From positions 20,478 to 84,477 of the forward strand of contig JBALVL010000019.1 in NCBI GenBank assembly GCA_036961355.1: 64,000 nt of DNA, read 5' to 3'. Shown here piece by piece: positions 36,551 to 45,197 of the stretch. Numbering within the stretch: the stretch's first letter is position 1; every line of letters starts with the position of its first letter. The notes beneath the pieces are model-generated. The model ran no database searches. It saw only the letters and a program-made list of their open reading frames with translations, and was not told the origin of the DNA. The translations under genes and the position numbers were made by a program. The stretch is from Motiliproteus sp036961355 (lineage in GTDB: Bacteria; Pseudomonadota; Gammaproteobacteria; Pseudomonadales; Balneatricaceae).

Positions 36551-38256
36551 TGGCCAAGATTTCACGTCAGGCCTACGCCGACATGTTCGGCCCCACCACC
36601 AGTGACCGGGTTCGCCTGGGCGACACCGACCTGTGGATTGAGGTCGAACAGGATCACTGCGTCTACGGTGACGAGGTTAAATTCGGCGGTGGTAAGGTGA
36701 TCCGTGATGGCATGGGCCAGAGCCAGGTCAGTTGTAACGATGCCGTGGACTGCGTCATCACCAACGCGCTGATCCTCGATTACTGGGGCATCGTTAAAGC
36801 CGACGTCGGTATCAAGGGCGGGCGTATCGCCGCCATCGGTAAAGCCGGCAACCCAGACACCCAACAGGGCGTAACCATCGTCGTCGGCCCCGGTACCGAA
36901 GTGATCGCCGGTGAAGGCCAGATCCTCACCGCCGGTGCGGTCGATTCACACATCCACTACATCTGCCCGCAACAGGTCGACGAAGCGCTGATATCGGGTG
37001 TCACCACCATGACCGGTGGCGGCACAGGTCCTGCCACCGGTACCAATGCCACCACCTGCACGCCGGGACCCTGGAACATCGGCAAGATGTTGCAAGCCAC
37101 CGACCACTTGCCGATGAACTTTGGTTTCCTAGGCAAAGGTAACGCCAGCTTGCCACAGGCGCTGGAAGAGCAGTTACAAGCCGGTGCTATGGGATTGAAA
37201 CTGCACGAAGACTGGGGCACCACGCCAGCGTCGATCGATGCCTGCTTGAGTGTGGCCGAACGCTACGATGTGCAAGTGGCGATCCATACAGACACGCTTA
37301 ACGAATCGGGTTTTGTCGAAGACACCCTCGGCGCCTTCAAAGGACGCACCATTCATACCTACCACACCGAAGGTGCCGGTGGCGGCCATGCGCCCGATAT
37401 CATCAAGGCCTGCGGTCTGCCCAATGTATTGCCGTCGTCGACCAACCCGACCCGACCCTACACCGTCAATACCGTCGACGAGCACCTCGATATGTTGATG
37501 GTGTGCCACCACCTCGATCCCAACATCCCCGAGGATGTCGCCTTTGCCGATTCACGGATCCGCAAAGAGACTATCGCCGCCGAAGATATCCTCCACGATC
37601 TGGGCGCGTTCTCGATGATCGCTTCCGACTCTCAAGCGATGGGCCGGGTCGGCGAAGTATTGATTCGCACCTGGCAGACCGCCCACAAGATGAAGCAGCA
37701 GCGCGGCCTACTCGACGAGGATAAAGCGCTCGGCTGCGATAATTTTCGCGCCAAACGTTATATCGCCAAGATCAGCATCAACCCGGCCATCGCCCACGGC
37801 ATCGCCGATCAGGTCGGATCGATAGAAGTTGGCAAACTGGCCGATCTGGTGCTGTGGAAACCGGCTTTTTTCGCCACCAAACCGTCGCTGATCATCAAGG
37901 GCGGTTTTATCGCCGCCGCGCCGATGGGCGATCCCAACGCCTCAATTCCGACGCCACAGCCGGTGCACTACCGGCCGATGTTCGGCGCCTCACCACTGGC
38001 CGCCGCCGCCACAAGCCTGACGTTTGTGTCACAAGCCGCGCTGGATCAGGGGTTGGAGCAGCAACTCGGGCTCAAACGCACGCTAGCTCCCTGCAGCCAG
38101 ACCCGCAGCATCGGCAAAGCGGACATGAAGCTCAACGACTATATGCCTGAAATGGAAGTTGATCCAGAGACCTACGAGGTCCACGCCGACGGCCAGCTGT
38201 TGACCTGCGAACCCGCCGAGGTGCTGCCCCTAGCCCAGCGTTATTTTTTGTTCTAG
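36550..38256 (+). CDS. ureC: Urease alpha subunit (catalytic)
   Basis: A 568-residue UreC that hydrolyses urea to ammonia and carbamate with a di-nickel centre. All key residues are in place with Klebsiella numbering: His134 and His136 (DSHIHYI), Lys217 for carbamylation (AMGLKLHED), His246 (AIHTDTLNESG), His272 (TYHTEGAGGGH), Cys319 and His320 on the flap (MVCHHL) and Asp360 (MIASDSQAMGRVGEV). It should be fully active. Translationally coupled to ureB. The 155-base gap before ureE contains a REP-type element. Confidence 0.97.
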   Translation: MAKISRQAYADMFGPTTSDRVRLGDTDLWIEVEQDHCVYGDEVKFGGGKVIRDGMGQSQVSCNDAVDCVITNALILDYWGIVKADVGIKGGRIAAIGKAGNPDTQQGVTIVVGPGTEVIAGEGQILTAGAVDSHIHYICPQQVDEALISGVTTMTGGGTGPATGTNATTCTPGPWNIGKMLQATDHLPMNFGFLGKGNASLPQALEEQLQAGAMGLKLHEDWGTTPASIDACLSVAERYDVQVAIHTDTLNESGFVEDTLGAFKGRTIHTYHTEGAGGGHAPDIIKACGLPNVLPSSTNPTRPYTVNTVDEHLDMLMVCHHLDPNIPEDVAFADSRIRKETIAAEDILHDLGAFSMIASDSQAMGRVGEVLIRTWQTAHKMKQQRGLLDEDKALGCDNFRAKRYIAKISINPAIAHGIADQVGSIEVGKLADLVLWKPAFFATKPSLIIKGGFIAAAPMGDPNASIPTPQPVHYRPMFGASPLAAAATSLTFVSQAALDQGLEQQLGLKRTLAPCSQTRSIGKADMKLNDYMPEMEVDPETYEVHADGQLLTCEPAEVLPLAQRYFLF

Positions 38257-38310
38257 CGGTGGCCGGTTTGTACAAAGAGCGCGTAGCGCTATGTGCAGTT
38301 TTAAAAAAAA

Positions 38311-38372
38311 TGCCCGCTGGCAGGCTCCTACAGTAAACAGCCGTAGCCGTAGGAGCCCGGCTTCCGGGCGAT
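38311..38372. repeat. REP pair (BIME-like) between ureC and ureE
   Basis: GTAGGAGCCCGGCTTCCGGGCGA (38348-38370) matches the Pseudomonas-type REP layout GTAGGAGCnnGCTTnnnGCGA. Just upstream CCCGCTGGCAGGCTCCTACAG (38313-38333) is a second copy in inverted orientation. Together they form a BIME-like hairpin cluster inside the urease operon. Confidence 0.7.
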
Positions 38373-38411
38373 ATTTTGACCGAATATACGCCAAGTTCAT
38401 AAGGAACAACC

Positions 38412-38996
38412 ATGCTCAAAGTTTACCGACGCTACACCGGCCAAAAACCGGCCGAGGTGATTGATCACCTCAGCCTGCCGTTCGATCTGCGCAAACGTGG
38501 CCGCTTCAAGGCGGTGACCGAATCCGGCCGTGATATCGGCCTGTTTATCGAACGTGGCCAGGTTCTGGCCGACGGCGAGCTGTTGTGGACCGAATGTGGC
38601 CAGCTGGTTCAGGTGATCGCCGAGCCGGAAACGGTCGTCACCGCCAGCAGCGACGACTGGCTACAGTTTGCCAAGGTCTGCTATCACCTGGGAAATCGCC
38701 ATGTGCCGCTGCAGGTCGGCGAGCGTTGGTTACGGTTCCAGCCCGACCATGTGTTGCAAGACCTGGCCGAACTGTACGGCCTGAACACCATCATCGAACA
38801 GGCCCCCTTCGCCCCTGAAAACGGCGCTTACGGTGCCCACAGCGGTCATTCACACGGCGAGCATGAGCACAGTCATGACCATGGTAACGACCATAGTCAC
38901 ACTCATAAACAAAACCCTAGCCAGGAACATAATCTCAACGACGGCACCGGTTCGCACTCGCATAACACACATTCCGACCATTCCCACAGCCACTGA
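38412..38996 (+). CDS. ureE: Urease accessory protein UreE, His-rich
   Basis: A 194-residue nickel metallochaperone. The N-terminal domain has the ITEST-like SLPFDLRKRGRFKAVTESGRDIGLFIERGQVL segment. The C-terminal domain contains CYHLGNRHVPLQ with the conserved His, and the last 55 residues are a long His tail (HSGHSHGEHEHSHDHGN and onward) for nickel storage. The tail is longer than in many UreE proteins. Nine bases separate it from ureF. Confidence 0.94.
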   Translation: MLKVYRRYTGQKPAEVIDHLSLPFDLRKRGRFKAVTESGRDIGLFIERGQVLADGELLWTECGQLVQVIAEPETVVTASSDDWLQFAKVCYHLGNRHVPLQVGERWLRFQPDHVLQDLAELYGLNTIIEQAPFAPENGAYGAHSGHSHGEHEHSHDHGNDHSHTHKQNPSQEHNLNDGTGSHSHNTHSDHSHSH

Positions 38997-39005
38997 GTTG
39001 ATCCG

Positions 39006-39674
39006 ATGCAATCACCGGCACTGTTACACCTGATGCACCTGGTTAGTCCGTCGCTGCCGATCGGCGGCTTCGCCTATTCACAAGGGCTGGAGTACGCCAT
39101 CGATAGTGGCTGGATCAAAACCGACGATGAGCTGTACGACTGGTTGCACGGGGTACTGAGCGAAGGACTGGCACGGGTCGAGTTACCGCTGTTGCAGCGT
39201 TTTAACGACGCCTACCTGCAGGACGATGCGGCTCAGGTGGTCCACTGGAATCACTGGTTACGCGCCAACCGAGAAACCAAAGAGCTGCTGTTCGAAGATG
39301 AACAGGTCGGGATGGCGCTGCGACGGTTGCTGGTTTCGCTGGCGGTGGTCGATAAAGATGATCGACTACCGCCGTCACCGTCGCTGGTCAGCCAGTTTGC
39401 CCGCGCCGGGCTGCATTTTGGGGTGCCGGTGGCCGAACTGATGTACGGATTTGGTTGGAGCTGGCTGGAGAATCAGATCACGGTGGCCTGTAAAACCGTG
39501 CCGCTGGGACAAACTGCAGCGCAAAAGCTGATCATCCGACTGTTGCCGGCAATCGAAGCGGCAGTCGAAACCGCCCAATCGCTCGACGATGACCAGCTCG
39601 GGGCGACCCTGCCGGGGCTGGCACTCTCCAGCGCGCTACACGAAACCCAATATTCACGCTTATTCAGGAGTTGA
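39006..39674 (+). CDS. ureF: Urease accessory protein UreF
   Basis: A 222-residue UreF. LLHLMHLVSPSLPIGGFAYSQGLEYAIDSGWI is the diagnostic N-terminus and QTAAQKLIIRLLPAIEAAV and SALHETQYSRLFRS close the protein. It bridges UreD and the GTPase UreG. A degenerate repeat follows before ureG. Confidence 0.95.
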   Translation: MQSPALLHLMHLVSPSLPIGGFAYSQGLEYAIDSGWIKTDDELYDWLHGVLSEGLARVELPLLQRFNDAYLQDDAAQVVHWNHWLRANRETKELLFEDEQVGMALRRLLVSLAVVDKDDRLPPSPSLVSQFARAGLHFGVPVAELMYGFGWSWLENQITVACKTVPLGQTAAQKLIIRLLPAIEAAVETAQSLDDDQLGATLPGLALSSALHETQYSRLFRS

Positions 39675-39732
39675 GAGTTTAGGTGCTGAGGGTTCAGAGG
39701 TTGAGAGACAAGAAGTTGAAAGACCCGAAACT
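39672..39732. repeat. Degenerate GAGGTTGAGAG-like repeats
   Basis: Purine-rich imperfect repeats (GAGTTGAGAG, GAGGTTGAGAG, GAAGTTGAAAG) fill the ureF-ureG spacer. Confidence 0.45.
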
Positions 39733-39791
39733 AGCAGCTAACCCACAAACAACGATTTAACCGATAACAATTGATAACAGGAAAGCAAATT

Positions 39792-40430
39792 ATGAGTTCA
39801 CAATGTTTACGCGTCGGAGTCGGCGGCCCGGTCGGCTCAGGAAAAACAGCACTGCTTAAAGAGCTCTGCTCGGTATTGCGTTCACAGTACGACCTAGCGG
39901 TGGTGACCAACGATATTTACACCAAAGAGGACGAACAGTTCCTGCTGCGACATCAAGCGCTGGAAGCCGATCGCATCATCGGCGTCGAGACCGGCGGTTG
40001 CCCGCATACCGCCATTCGCGAAGACGCCTCGATGAACCTGGCCGCGATCGACCAGTTGCAGGAGCGCCATCCGGGGCTGGAATTGGTACTGATCGAGAGC
40101 GGCGGTGACAACCTCAGCGCCACCTTCAGCCCCGAGCTGTCGGATCTGACACTCTATGTCATCGACGTTTCAGCCGGCGACAAGATCCCGCGAAAAGGCG
40201 GTCCAGGGATCACCAAGTCCGACCTGCTGATCATCAACAAAACCGACCTGGCACCTTTGGTCGGCGCCGATCTCGGCGTGATGGATCGTGACGCCAAAAA
40301 GATGCGCGGTGAGCGCCCCTTTGTTTTCAGCAACCTCAAGAGCGGACAAGGGTTACAGCAGATCGTCGAGTTTATCGTCGAAGCCGGCATGCTGGCTAAA
40401 CGGCCACTAACCATCGGCGCTGAGGGTTAA
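39792..40430 (+). CDS. ureG: Urease accessory GTPase UreG
   Basis: A 212-residue SIMIBI GTPase. P-loop GVGGPVGSGKTALL, TNDIYTKEDEQFL, the metal-binding ETGGCPHTAIREDASMN (Cys-Pro-His), ESGGDNLSATFSP and NKTDLAP are all present. It delivers nickel to urease with UreE, UreF and UreD. ATG 39792 is the family start; the frame opens seven codons earlier. Confidence 0.96.
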   Translation: MSSQCLRVGVGGPVGSGKTALLKELCSVLRSQYDLAVVTNDIYTKEDEQFLLRHQALEADRIIGVETGGCPHTAIREDASMNLAAIDQLQERHPGLELVLIESGGDNLSATFSPELSDLTLYVIDVSAGDKIPRKGGPGITKSDLLIINKTDLAPLVGADLGVMDRDAKKMRGERPFVFSNLKSGQGLQQIVEFIVEAGMLAKRPLTIGAEG

Positions 40431-40431
40431 T

Positions 40432-40492
40432 CCCCCAGCGATCCCTTAGCTAATGCCTTAGACAGTCCCTTAGCTAACCCTTTAAGTCATCC
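40432..40492. repeat. Degenerate CCCTTAGCTAA repeats
   Basis: Imperfect copies of CCCTTAGCTAAYSCNTTA occupy the gap between ureG and the nickel permease gene. Confidence 0.45.
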
Positions 40493-40520
40493 CAACTCGC
40501 ACAACAACGGAGCCGTGCCG

Positions 40521-41264
40521 ATGGAATTTTCAGCCGCCCAAGCAACCCTGGCCCTGGCTTTTGGTATGGGGTTACTGCATGCACTGGATGCCGACCATAT
40601 CATGGCGGTCTCCGGGTTGGCTTCGGGGCGAACGGACCTCAATAACTGTTGGCGTTTCTGCCGCCGCTGGGCGCTCGGCCATGGTGCGGCGCTGGGGCTG
40701 ATCGCCATTGCCGTTTACGGTTTCAGTGTCGCCATTCCAACGTCGTTGAGCCTCTACGCCGAGTCGCTGGTGGGTTTGGTGTTGGTATTGCTCGGTTTCT
40801 GGACCCTGCTGACGCTGCTGCGTGGCAAATATCGTTTCGGCTTTCATCGCCACCCACCCGGCATCCATCACGGCCACTGGTACCGGTTATCCGCGCCGTC
40901 GCAACAGTCTCAACCAGCACAACATTGTCAGTATCAACAACAAACTCCGGCTGGGGTCGGCCAAACGACACCCGCGCATAACCACTCCGCTGTGCTGGTC
41001 GGCCTACTACACGGTACCGCCGGTAGCGCGCCGCTGTTGGTATTAATTCCGTTGAGCCGGTTTGAATCGGTCGGTTTCGCTCTGGGTTATGTGTTGTTGT
41101 TCAGCTTTGGCGTGGTGCTGGCGATGCTGCTGTTCGGTGGTCTGATGGGGAAGTTTTATCAATCGCTAGCCCGCTTTGGTGATCGCGCAGTGATGGGGCT
41201 ACGCTCGCTGATTGCGATTAGCGCTATCGGATTCGGAGGACACCTGTTGGTAGGTTATCTTTGA
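40521..41264 (+). CDS. ureH: UreH-type nickel transporter
   Basis: A 247-residue membrane protein with about six hydrophobic segments. The first has MGLLHALDADHIMAVSG, containing the HX4DH nickel/cobalt permease signature. A cytosolic loop after segment three is His/Gln-rich (FHRHPPGIHHGHWYR and further). VGLLHGTAGSAPLLVL is the second conserved membrane motif. It would import nickel for the urease encoded immediately upstream. ATG 40521 with GGAG eight bases before is preferred over the GTG two codons earlier. The name UreH is also used elsewhere for UreD; here it means the permease. Confidence 0.82.
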   Translation: MEFSAAQATLALAFGMGLLHALDADHIMAVSGLASGRTDLNNCWRFCRRWALGHGAALGLIAIAVYGFSVAIPTSLSLYAESLVGLVLVLLGFWTLLTLLRGKYRFGFHRHPPGIHHGHWYRLSAPSQQSQPAQHCQYQQQTPAGVGQTTPAHNHSAVLVGLLHGTAGSAPLLVLIPLSRFESVGFALGYVLLFSFGVVLAMLLFGGLMGKFYQSLARFGDRAVMGLRSLIAISAIGFGGHLLVGYL

Positions 41265-41435
41265 AACTCGCCGAAATTAGCGCGGTCTAAATCAACCTCT
41301 ATATCTACGAGCAACGCAGACCGGTGAAGCGCTGACGCAATAACGTCAGATGCGCCTTCTGAGGTGCACTGAATCAACGTATACTGCGCCGATGACGACA
41401 CCACCTGTTTAGTACTTAATCGGACCTTTATATCG

Positions 41436-41771
41436 ATGAATATCAACGACCCGTTCGGACGACTAGAAGGCCAGCGCCAACGCGATTATGAATCTCTCAA
41501 ACAAACGCTTCGTAATATCGGCATCTCCAATCGCGCCGATGCGCTTGACCTCAAGAAGAAGCTCCATAAACGTGCCATGGTTGGATTGATGATCGTTACG
41601 CCGGTGGCGGTTTTGTTGGCAATTCTGTTTCCCGATTTTCTGCTGGTGAGTTTGTCACTCGGTGCCTTGATCGGCGCGTGGCTGGTCAATACTTCCCGCC
41701 GGGGACAACAGTTTGTGCAACGTTTCATCGACGAAGAGCTTAGCGGCAACGGCAGCTCGGAACCTTTTTGA
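41436..41771 (+). CDS. Small two-TM hypothetical protein
   Basis: A 111-residue protein. A charged N-terminal helix (RLEGQRQRDYESLKQTLRNIG, then ALDLKKKLHKRA) is followed by two adjacent hydrophobic segments (VGLMIVTPVAVLLAILF and LLVSLSLGALIGAWLV) and a charged tail. No family recognised. It follows the nickel permease by 170 bases and may be unrelated to urease. Confidence 0.6.
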   Translation: MNINDPFGRLEGQRQRDYESLKQTLRNIGISNRADALDLKKKLHKRAMVGLMIVTPVAVLLAILFPDFLLVSLSLGALIGAWLVNTSRRGQQFVQRFIDEELSGNGSSEPF

Positions 41772-41783
41772 TCCCCTCTTCAA

Positions 41784-41831
41784 TGTCGGTACTTTTTATC
41801 GATAAGAGCTGTCGGTACTTTCTGTCGATAA
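41784..41831. repeat. 22-bp near-perfect direct repeat
   Basis: Two copies of TGTCGGTACTTTYTRTCGATAA separated by 4 bases, just after the two-TM gene stop. Confidence 0.75.
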
Positions 41832-41989
41832 TCGCGAGCAGTAACACGCTAAGAAAACTGAATCACCCCAGCTAAGCATTGCTGAAGCTAAGGGATTTTT
41901 CTGATCCGAAACCGACTTTAAGGATTAAGTTGGCTTGGCCCTAATTCAGCCAACAACCTAACAATAAAGTTACCAACCTCCACACGACA

Positions 41990-42023
41990 AAAAAGGGCAG
42001 AACCTTTCGGTTCTGCCCTTTTT
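41990..42023 (-). terminator. Bidirectional terminator downstream of csp
   Basis: AAGGGCAGAACC-TTTC-GGTTCTGCCCTT with A and T runs on either side; it serves the minus-strand cold-shock gene. Confidence 0.88.
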
Positions 42024-42091
42024 GTCATTCTCAGCCTATTGCGGCTAGAGACTCGGCCTATATTGAAACAGGCCGAATAACAATCGAATCA

Positions 42092-42298
42092 TTAGATAGC
42101 TTCGATGTTCTCAGCCTGTGGGCCTTTCTGGCCTTGAGTAACAGCGAACTGAACTCGTTGGCCTTCAGTCAGGGTCTTAAAACCTGAACCAGCAATAGCA
42201 CTGAAATGAGCGAAAACGTCTGGACCAGACTCTTGCTCGATAAAACCAAAACCTTTAGCTTCGTTGAACCACTTAACGGTACCAGTAGTAGTAGACAT
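42092..42298 (-). CDS. Cold-shock domain protein
   Basis: A 68-residue CspA-family RNA chaperone. TGTVKWFNEAKGFGFIEQESG contains the RNP1 motif (KGFGFI), DVFAHFSAI contains RNP2 (VFAHF), and it ends QKGPQAENIEAI. Cytoplasmic single-strand RNA/DNA binder. The upstream 150-200 bases are AT-rich and probably form the long 5' leader common to csp genes. Numbering among csp paralogues is not possible from one copy. Confidence 0.95.
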   Translation of the reverse strand: MSTTTGTVKWFNEAKGFGFIEQESGPDVFAHFSAIAGSGFKTLTEGQRVQFAVTQGQKGPQAENIEAI

Positions 42299-42528
42299 AT
42301 TTTGTATCCTGTTTATTCAAGAGTAAATGAGGCCTTAGATAAGACCAGTTTGATTGGAAGTAGAGATATTACTTATGAAAAATCAGAACGAACTGCTATA
42401 GGTAGGAGATCGAAAAAGAGTGCATAAATATTAAGATGTACTTTCAAGCTGTGCGAAATTATATACAACCACAGCTCAGAGTCAACACTATTTCATTCTA
42501 TCTCTACTTAGATCCGCCCGGAACAAAT

Positions 42529-42711
42529 CTAAGTGGATGAATCAGAGGCGACCTGGGGTGACACCCAGGCTTCGATAATAGCATTGGCGGCTTCGTCGTA
42601 GCGCCAGGTATGTCACTTAACGACTCGGCGGTCACCGGTCTCTTTGGCTAAGAGGGGCTTGCGGAGCTCCCTGCCCAGCTGGCGATCGAGCCATGATCCG
42701 GTTTCTATGTA
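42529..42711 (-). pseudogene. Decayed coding remnant with internal TGA
   Basis: On the minus strand a GC-richer patch reads as about 60 codons (SWLDRQLGRELRKPLLA, GDRRVVK, stop, HTWRYDEAANAIIEAWVSP). A single TGA at 42613-42615 breaks it, probably from TGG, and no start codon is found. Composition differs from the AT-rich flanks. It looks like the fragment of a lost gene; I do not recognise the family. Confidence 0.35.
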
Positions 42712-42730
42712 TTAGAAATACCTCATACTG

Positions 42731-42967
42731 CTAACTTTCTGGCAGAGCTTCAAACTCATCGCGTTTCGACTCAAACCATTTTTGCATCTCTACAGGGTTT
42801 TTCATCAACCACCCCATTTTTTGCATAGCTTCAAAATGTGCAGCTTCTTTCTTTTGATGCATTTCCATTCCATGCTTTTTGCTCAGCTCGGTCATTTCTT
42901 CGAATGTGTTGGCACGGAACTCTAGATCACATGCACCACCTAGCTGCTTACAGGTCATAGTTTTCAT
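42731..42967 (-). CDS. DUF1059 domain protein
   Basis: A 78-residue small protein. MTCKQLGGACDLEFRANTFEEMTELSKKHGMEMHQ is the DUF1059 signature (CxxxGxxCxxxxxxxxxxE), followed by a Met/Lys-rich tail ending EMQKWFESKRDEFEALPES. Function unknown. ATG 42967 fits the family; 18 codons of upstream frame are excluded. Part of a run of small minus-strand accessory genes. Confidence 0.8.
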   Translation of the reverse strand: MKTMTCKQLGGACDLEFRANTFEEMTELSKKHGMEMHQKKEAAHFEAMQKMGWLMKNPVEMQKWFESKRDEFEALPES

Positions 42968-43101
42968 AGTTAGCTCCGAATTGGGATTCTGCGTTTCTAT
43001 TGACACGAGAAGCAATACCAATATTTACATAATGGGCCGGACGGCATAACAGTGAAGATCCAGCCCACAGGCCATTTTGAGGGCGATCGTTGATCTGCAG
43101 G

Positions 43102-43434
43102 TTATGAATGTTCTGGAGCGAACATGATAATTGCCATACCAACTAGTGCAACAGAAGCACCAAGAATGTCCCACCCTGTGGGTTTAATACCATCAACGCC
43201 CCAAAGCCATAATATTGCGACAAAAATGTATACACCACCATATGCAGCATAAACACGACCAGCGGCTACGGGGTGAAGAGATAGCAGCCATGCAAATAAT
43301 GTAAGGCTTACTGCAGCAGGAATTAGAAGCAATATACTCTTATCTTGCTTGAGCCAAAGATAGGGTAAGTAACAACCAATAATTTCAGCGATAGCCGTAA
43401 TAACAAAAAGAGCGATTGTTTTTAATTCAAACAT
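43102..43434 (-). CDS. ynfA: YnfA family membrane protein (UPF0060)
   Basis: A 110-residue inner-membrane protein with four hydrophobic helices. TIALFVITAIAEIIGCYLPYLWLK and AAGRVYAAYGGVYIFVAILWLWGVDGIKPTGWDILGA are diagnostic of YnfA, an SMR-like small drug-transporter-related family. ATG 43434 is used; MKGLM upstream is possible. Confidence 0.9.
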   Translation of the reverse strand: MFELKTIALFVITAIAEIIGCYLPYLWLKQDKSILLLIPAAVSLTLFAWLLSLHPVAAGRVYAAYGGVYIFVAILWLWGVDGIKPTGWDILGASVALVGMAIIMFAPEHS

Positions 43435-43711
43435 GAGACCTTTCATTTCTACTTAAAGTGCATAACATTTATATACTGAGCCGGCTCATTTTGTCCGAGA
43501 AAGGACAGCGCGAATGGGACGATAAGCGACTGAGAAAAAGTCGTTTTCTTGAAACACTATCACCCTCCTCTTATCAAATCAGCCGGTGCATATGTCTAAA
43601 TAGGGTGCCACAGCGTTTCCGTGCCGAATAAAGAGCCACACGCTACAACTGATGCGGCTCGGCTGATACGGCTAATACCAAGGGTAATCTTGCTCCCTCT
43701 AGCGTTTAGCA

Positions 43712-44104
43712 CTACTCAACATTTTCCTCATAGGTAATGATAGAAACCACGGCACCGGTGGGATCCATGATTGCACACATCCGTCCCACGCCGGCGACAT
43801 CCATCGGTGGAAACATCGCTTTGCCTCCCATCGATTCGGCCTTGGCCAGGGTTTGATCGACATCATCCACCGTAATGTAGGTCCCCCAATGATTCGGAGC
43901 TTGCTCGGCACCTGGCGGTTTACCCATGATGCCGCCGACCGGATTTCCATCTACCTTGACCACATGGTAGGTCATCTCGGCCATCTCCATGGTTTCCACG
44001 TCCCAACCAATAACCGATTGGTAATAAGCCAGTGCGGTATCAACATTATCGGTCATCAATTCGCACCAGCTAAAGATCCCTTGTTTCTTATATGCCTCTT
44101 TCAT
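43712..44104 (-). CDS. VOC family protein (glyoxalase-like)
   Basis: A 130-residue VOC-fold protein in two beta-alpha-beta-beta-beta modules: FSWCELMTDNVDTALAYYQSVIGW and WGTYITVDDVDQTLAKAESMGGKAMFPPMDVAGVGRMCAIMDPTGAVVSIITY. Members bind divalent metal and include glyoxalases, dioxygenases and resistance proteins. The substrate cannot be told. Alone on the minus strand. Confidence 0.85.
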   Translation of the reverse strand: MKEAYKKQGIFSWCELMTDNVDTALAYYQSVIGWDVETMEMAEMTYHVVKVDGNPVGGIMGKPPGAEQAPNHWGTYITVDDVDQTLAKAESMGGKAMFPPMDVAGVGRMCAIMDPTGAVVSIITYEENVE

Positions 44105-44356
44105 CACTATCTCCCGTGTCAGTTGTAAAAAACAGTGTAGATCAGTATCTCGAGCTATTTAAATTAGCCGCAGCTTACCTCAATTTTTTCATGGCTAGGT
44201 GCTGCTCACTTGGCAGCAAATAACACAACACCAAAGCCTTCTCTTTTTCTAATTTGATACCGAAGTCGTAGTTATTCGGCCTGATGGTTCTATTGCCCCA
44301 AAGCCCACCTCATCGCATCCTGAAGCGACTATCCATAGTATCTTTAAGGAGAACAC

Positions 44357-44836
44357 ATGAGCCGATCTAAGGTTTTGATACGGGCAGTAACAGGGATGCT
44401 GTTAGCCCTGTTTGCTGTCGGCAGTATGGCCAGCGAACGCGGTACCTCGCGCCAGGCGCAGTTAATGCTAAATAACGCCATCGAAGTGATGCAAACCCAA
44501 GGAGAGAAAGAAGCGATCGCCAAGTTTAACAACCCACATTCGGGCTTTGTTCAGGGCGACCTGTATATCTTCGCGGTCGATTTAGATGGTGTCTATGTCG
44601 CCTCGGGTGCCAATCCAGATTTAGTCGGTCAGAACCTGACCAACACCACCGATGCTGCCGGTAAAAACATCGGTGCGGAGATCCTCAAACTTGCCGACCG
44701 TATCGGTTACGGCATTATCGAATATGAGTGGCTGAACCGTGAAACGAATGACGTTGAACATAAGTTCTCCCGAATCCGCAAAGTCGGCAACTACGTCATT
44801 GGCGTCGGCTTCTACCTGCCCAACAGCGACAGCTAA
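44357..44836 (+). CDS. Secreted single-Cache domain protein
   Basis: A 159-residue exported protein. Its signal peptide (MLLALFAVGSMAS) is followed by one Cache domain (FVQGDLYIFAVDLDGVYVASGANPDLVGQNLTNTTDAAGKNI and YEWLNRETNDVEHKFSRIRKVGNYVIGVGFY). Cache domains bind small ligands; here there is no attached kinase or chemotaxis module, so it may be a free periplasmic sensor. GGAG lies before the ATG. Confidence 0.8.
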   Translation: MSRSKVLIRAVTGMLLALFAVGSMASERGTSRQAQLMLNNAIEVMQTQGEKEAIAKFNNPHSGFVQGDLYIFAVDLDGVYVASGANPDLVGQNLTNTTDAAGKNIGAEILKLADRIGYGIIEYEWLNRETNDVEHKFSRIRKVGNYVIGVGFYLPNSDS

Positions 44837-45075
44837 CATCACGCGTAAATGCCGGTCAGGCGAAACGCATGACCGGCATCATTACAACCACGCCATCGAC
44901 TTACCAGCACCACCAAGCCTCCGGCAGTTTTCATCTTCAGCCACATTGATCCGACAACTACAGCCACAACCCACTCTCAACGTCCAACCTAAACCCAAAG
45001 TAAGGTTGCAAGCCTGTGTCGGCCACCCCGCCAAACGAAATAGATCGCAGTACGCAGGTAACCCTTGCCCACAAA

Positions 45076-45114
45076 AAAATGCCGCTTTGGTCTCGGAGAC
45101 CAGAGCGGCATTTT
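45076..45114 (-). terminator. Terminator between cache and PEP-CTERM genes
   Basis: AAAATGCCGCT-TTGGTCTC-GGAGACCAGAGCGGCATTTT, a long bidirectional hairpin between convergent genes. Confidence 0.85.
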
Positions 45115-45197
45115 CTGCTTACTTTTATAGACCACTCTCAAACGTTACTTGGTCAGTTCTTATCAACCAGACCGTTCGCTGCGGGCCCCATCAAGCC

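Larger units (their letters stand above)
41772..42091. other. Spacer with direct repeat and terminator
   Basis: About 320 bases. It holds two 22-base copies of TGTCGGTACTTTYTRTCGATAA (41784-41805 and 41810-41831, 20/22 identical) and the bidirectional terminator at 41990-42023. Confidence 0.6.
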
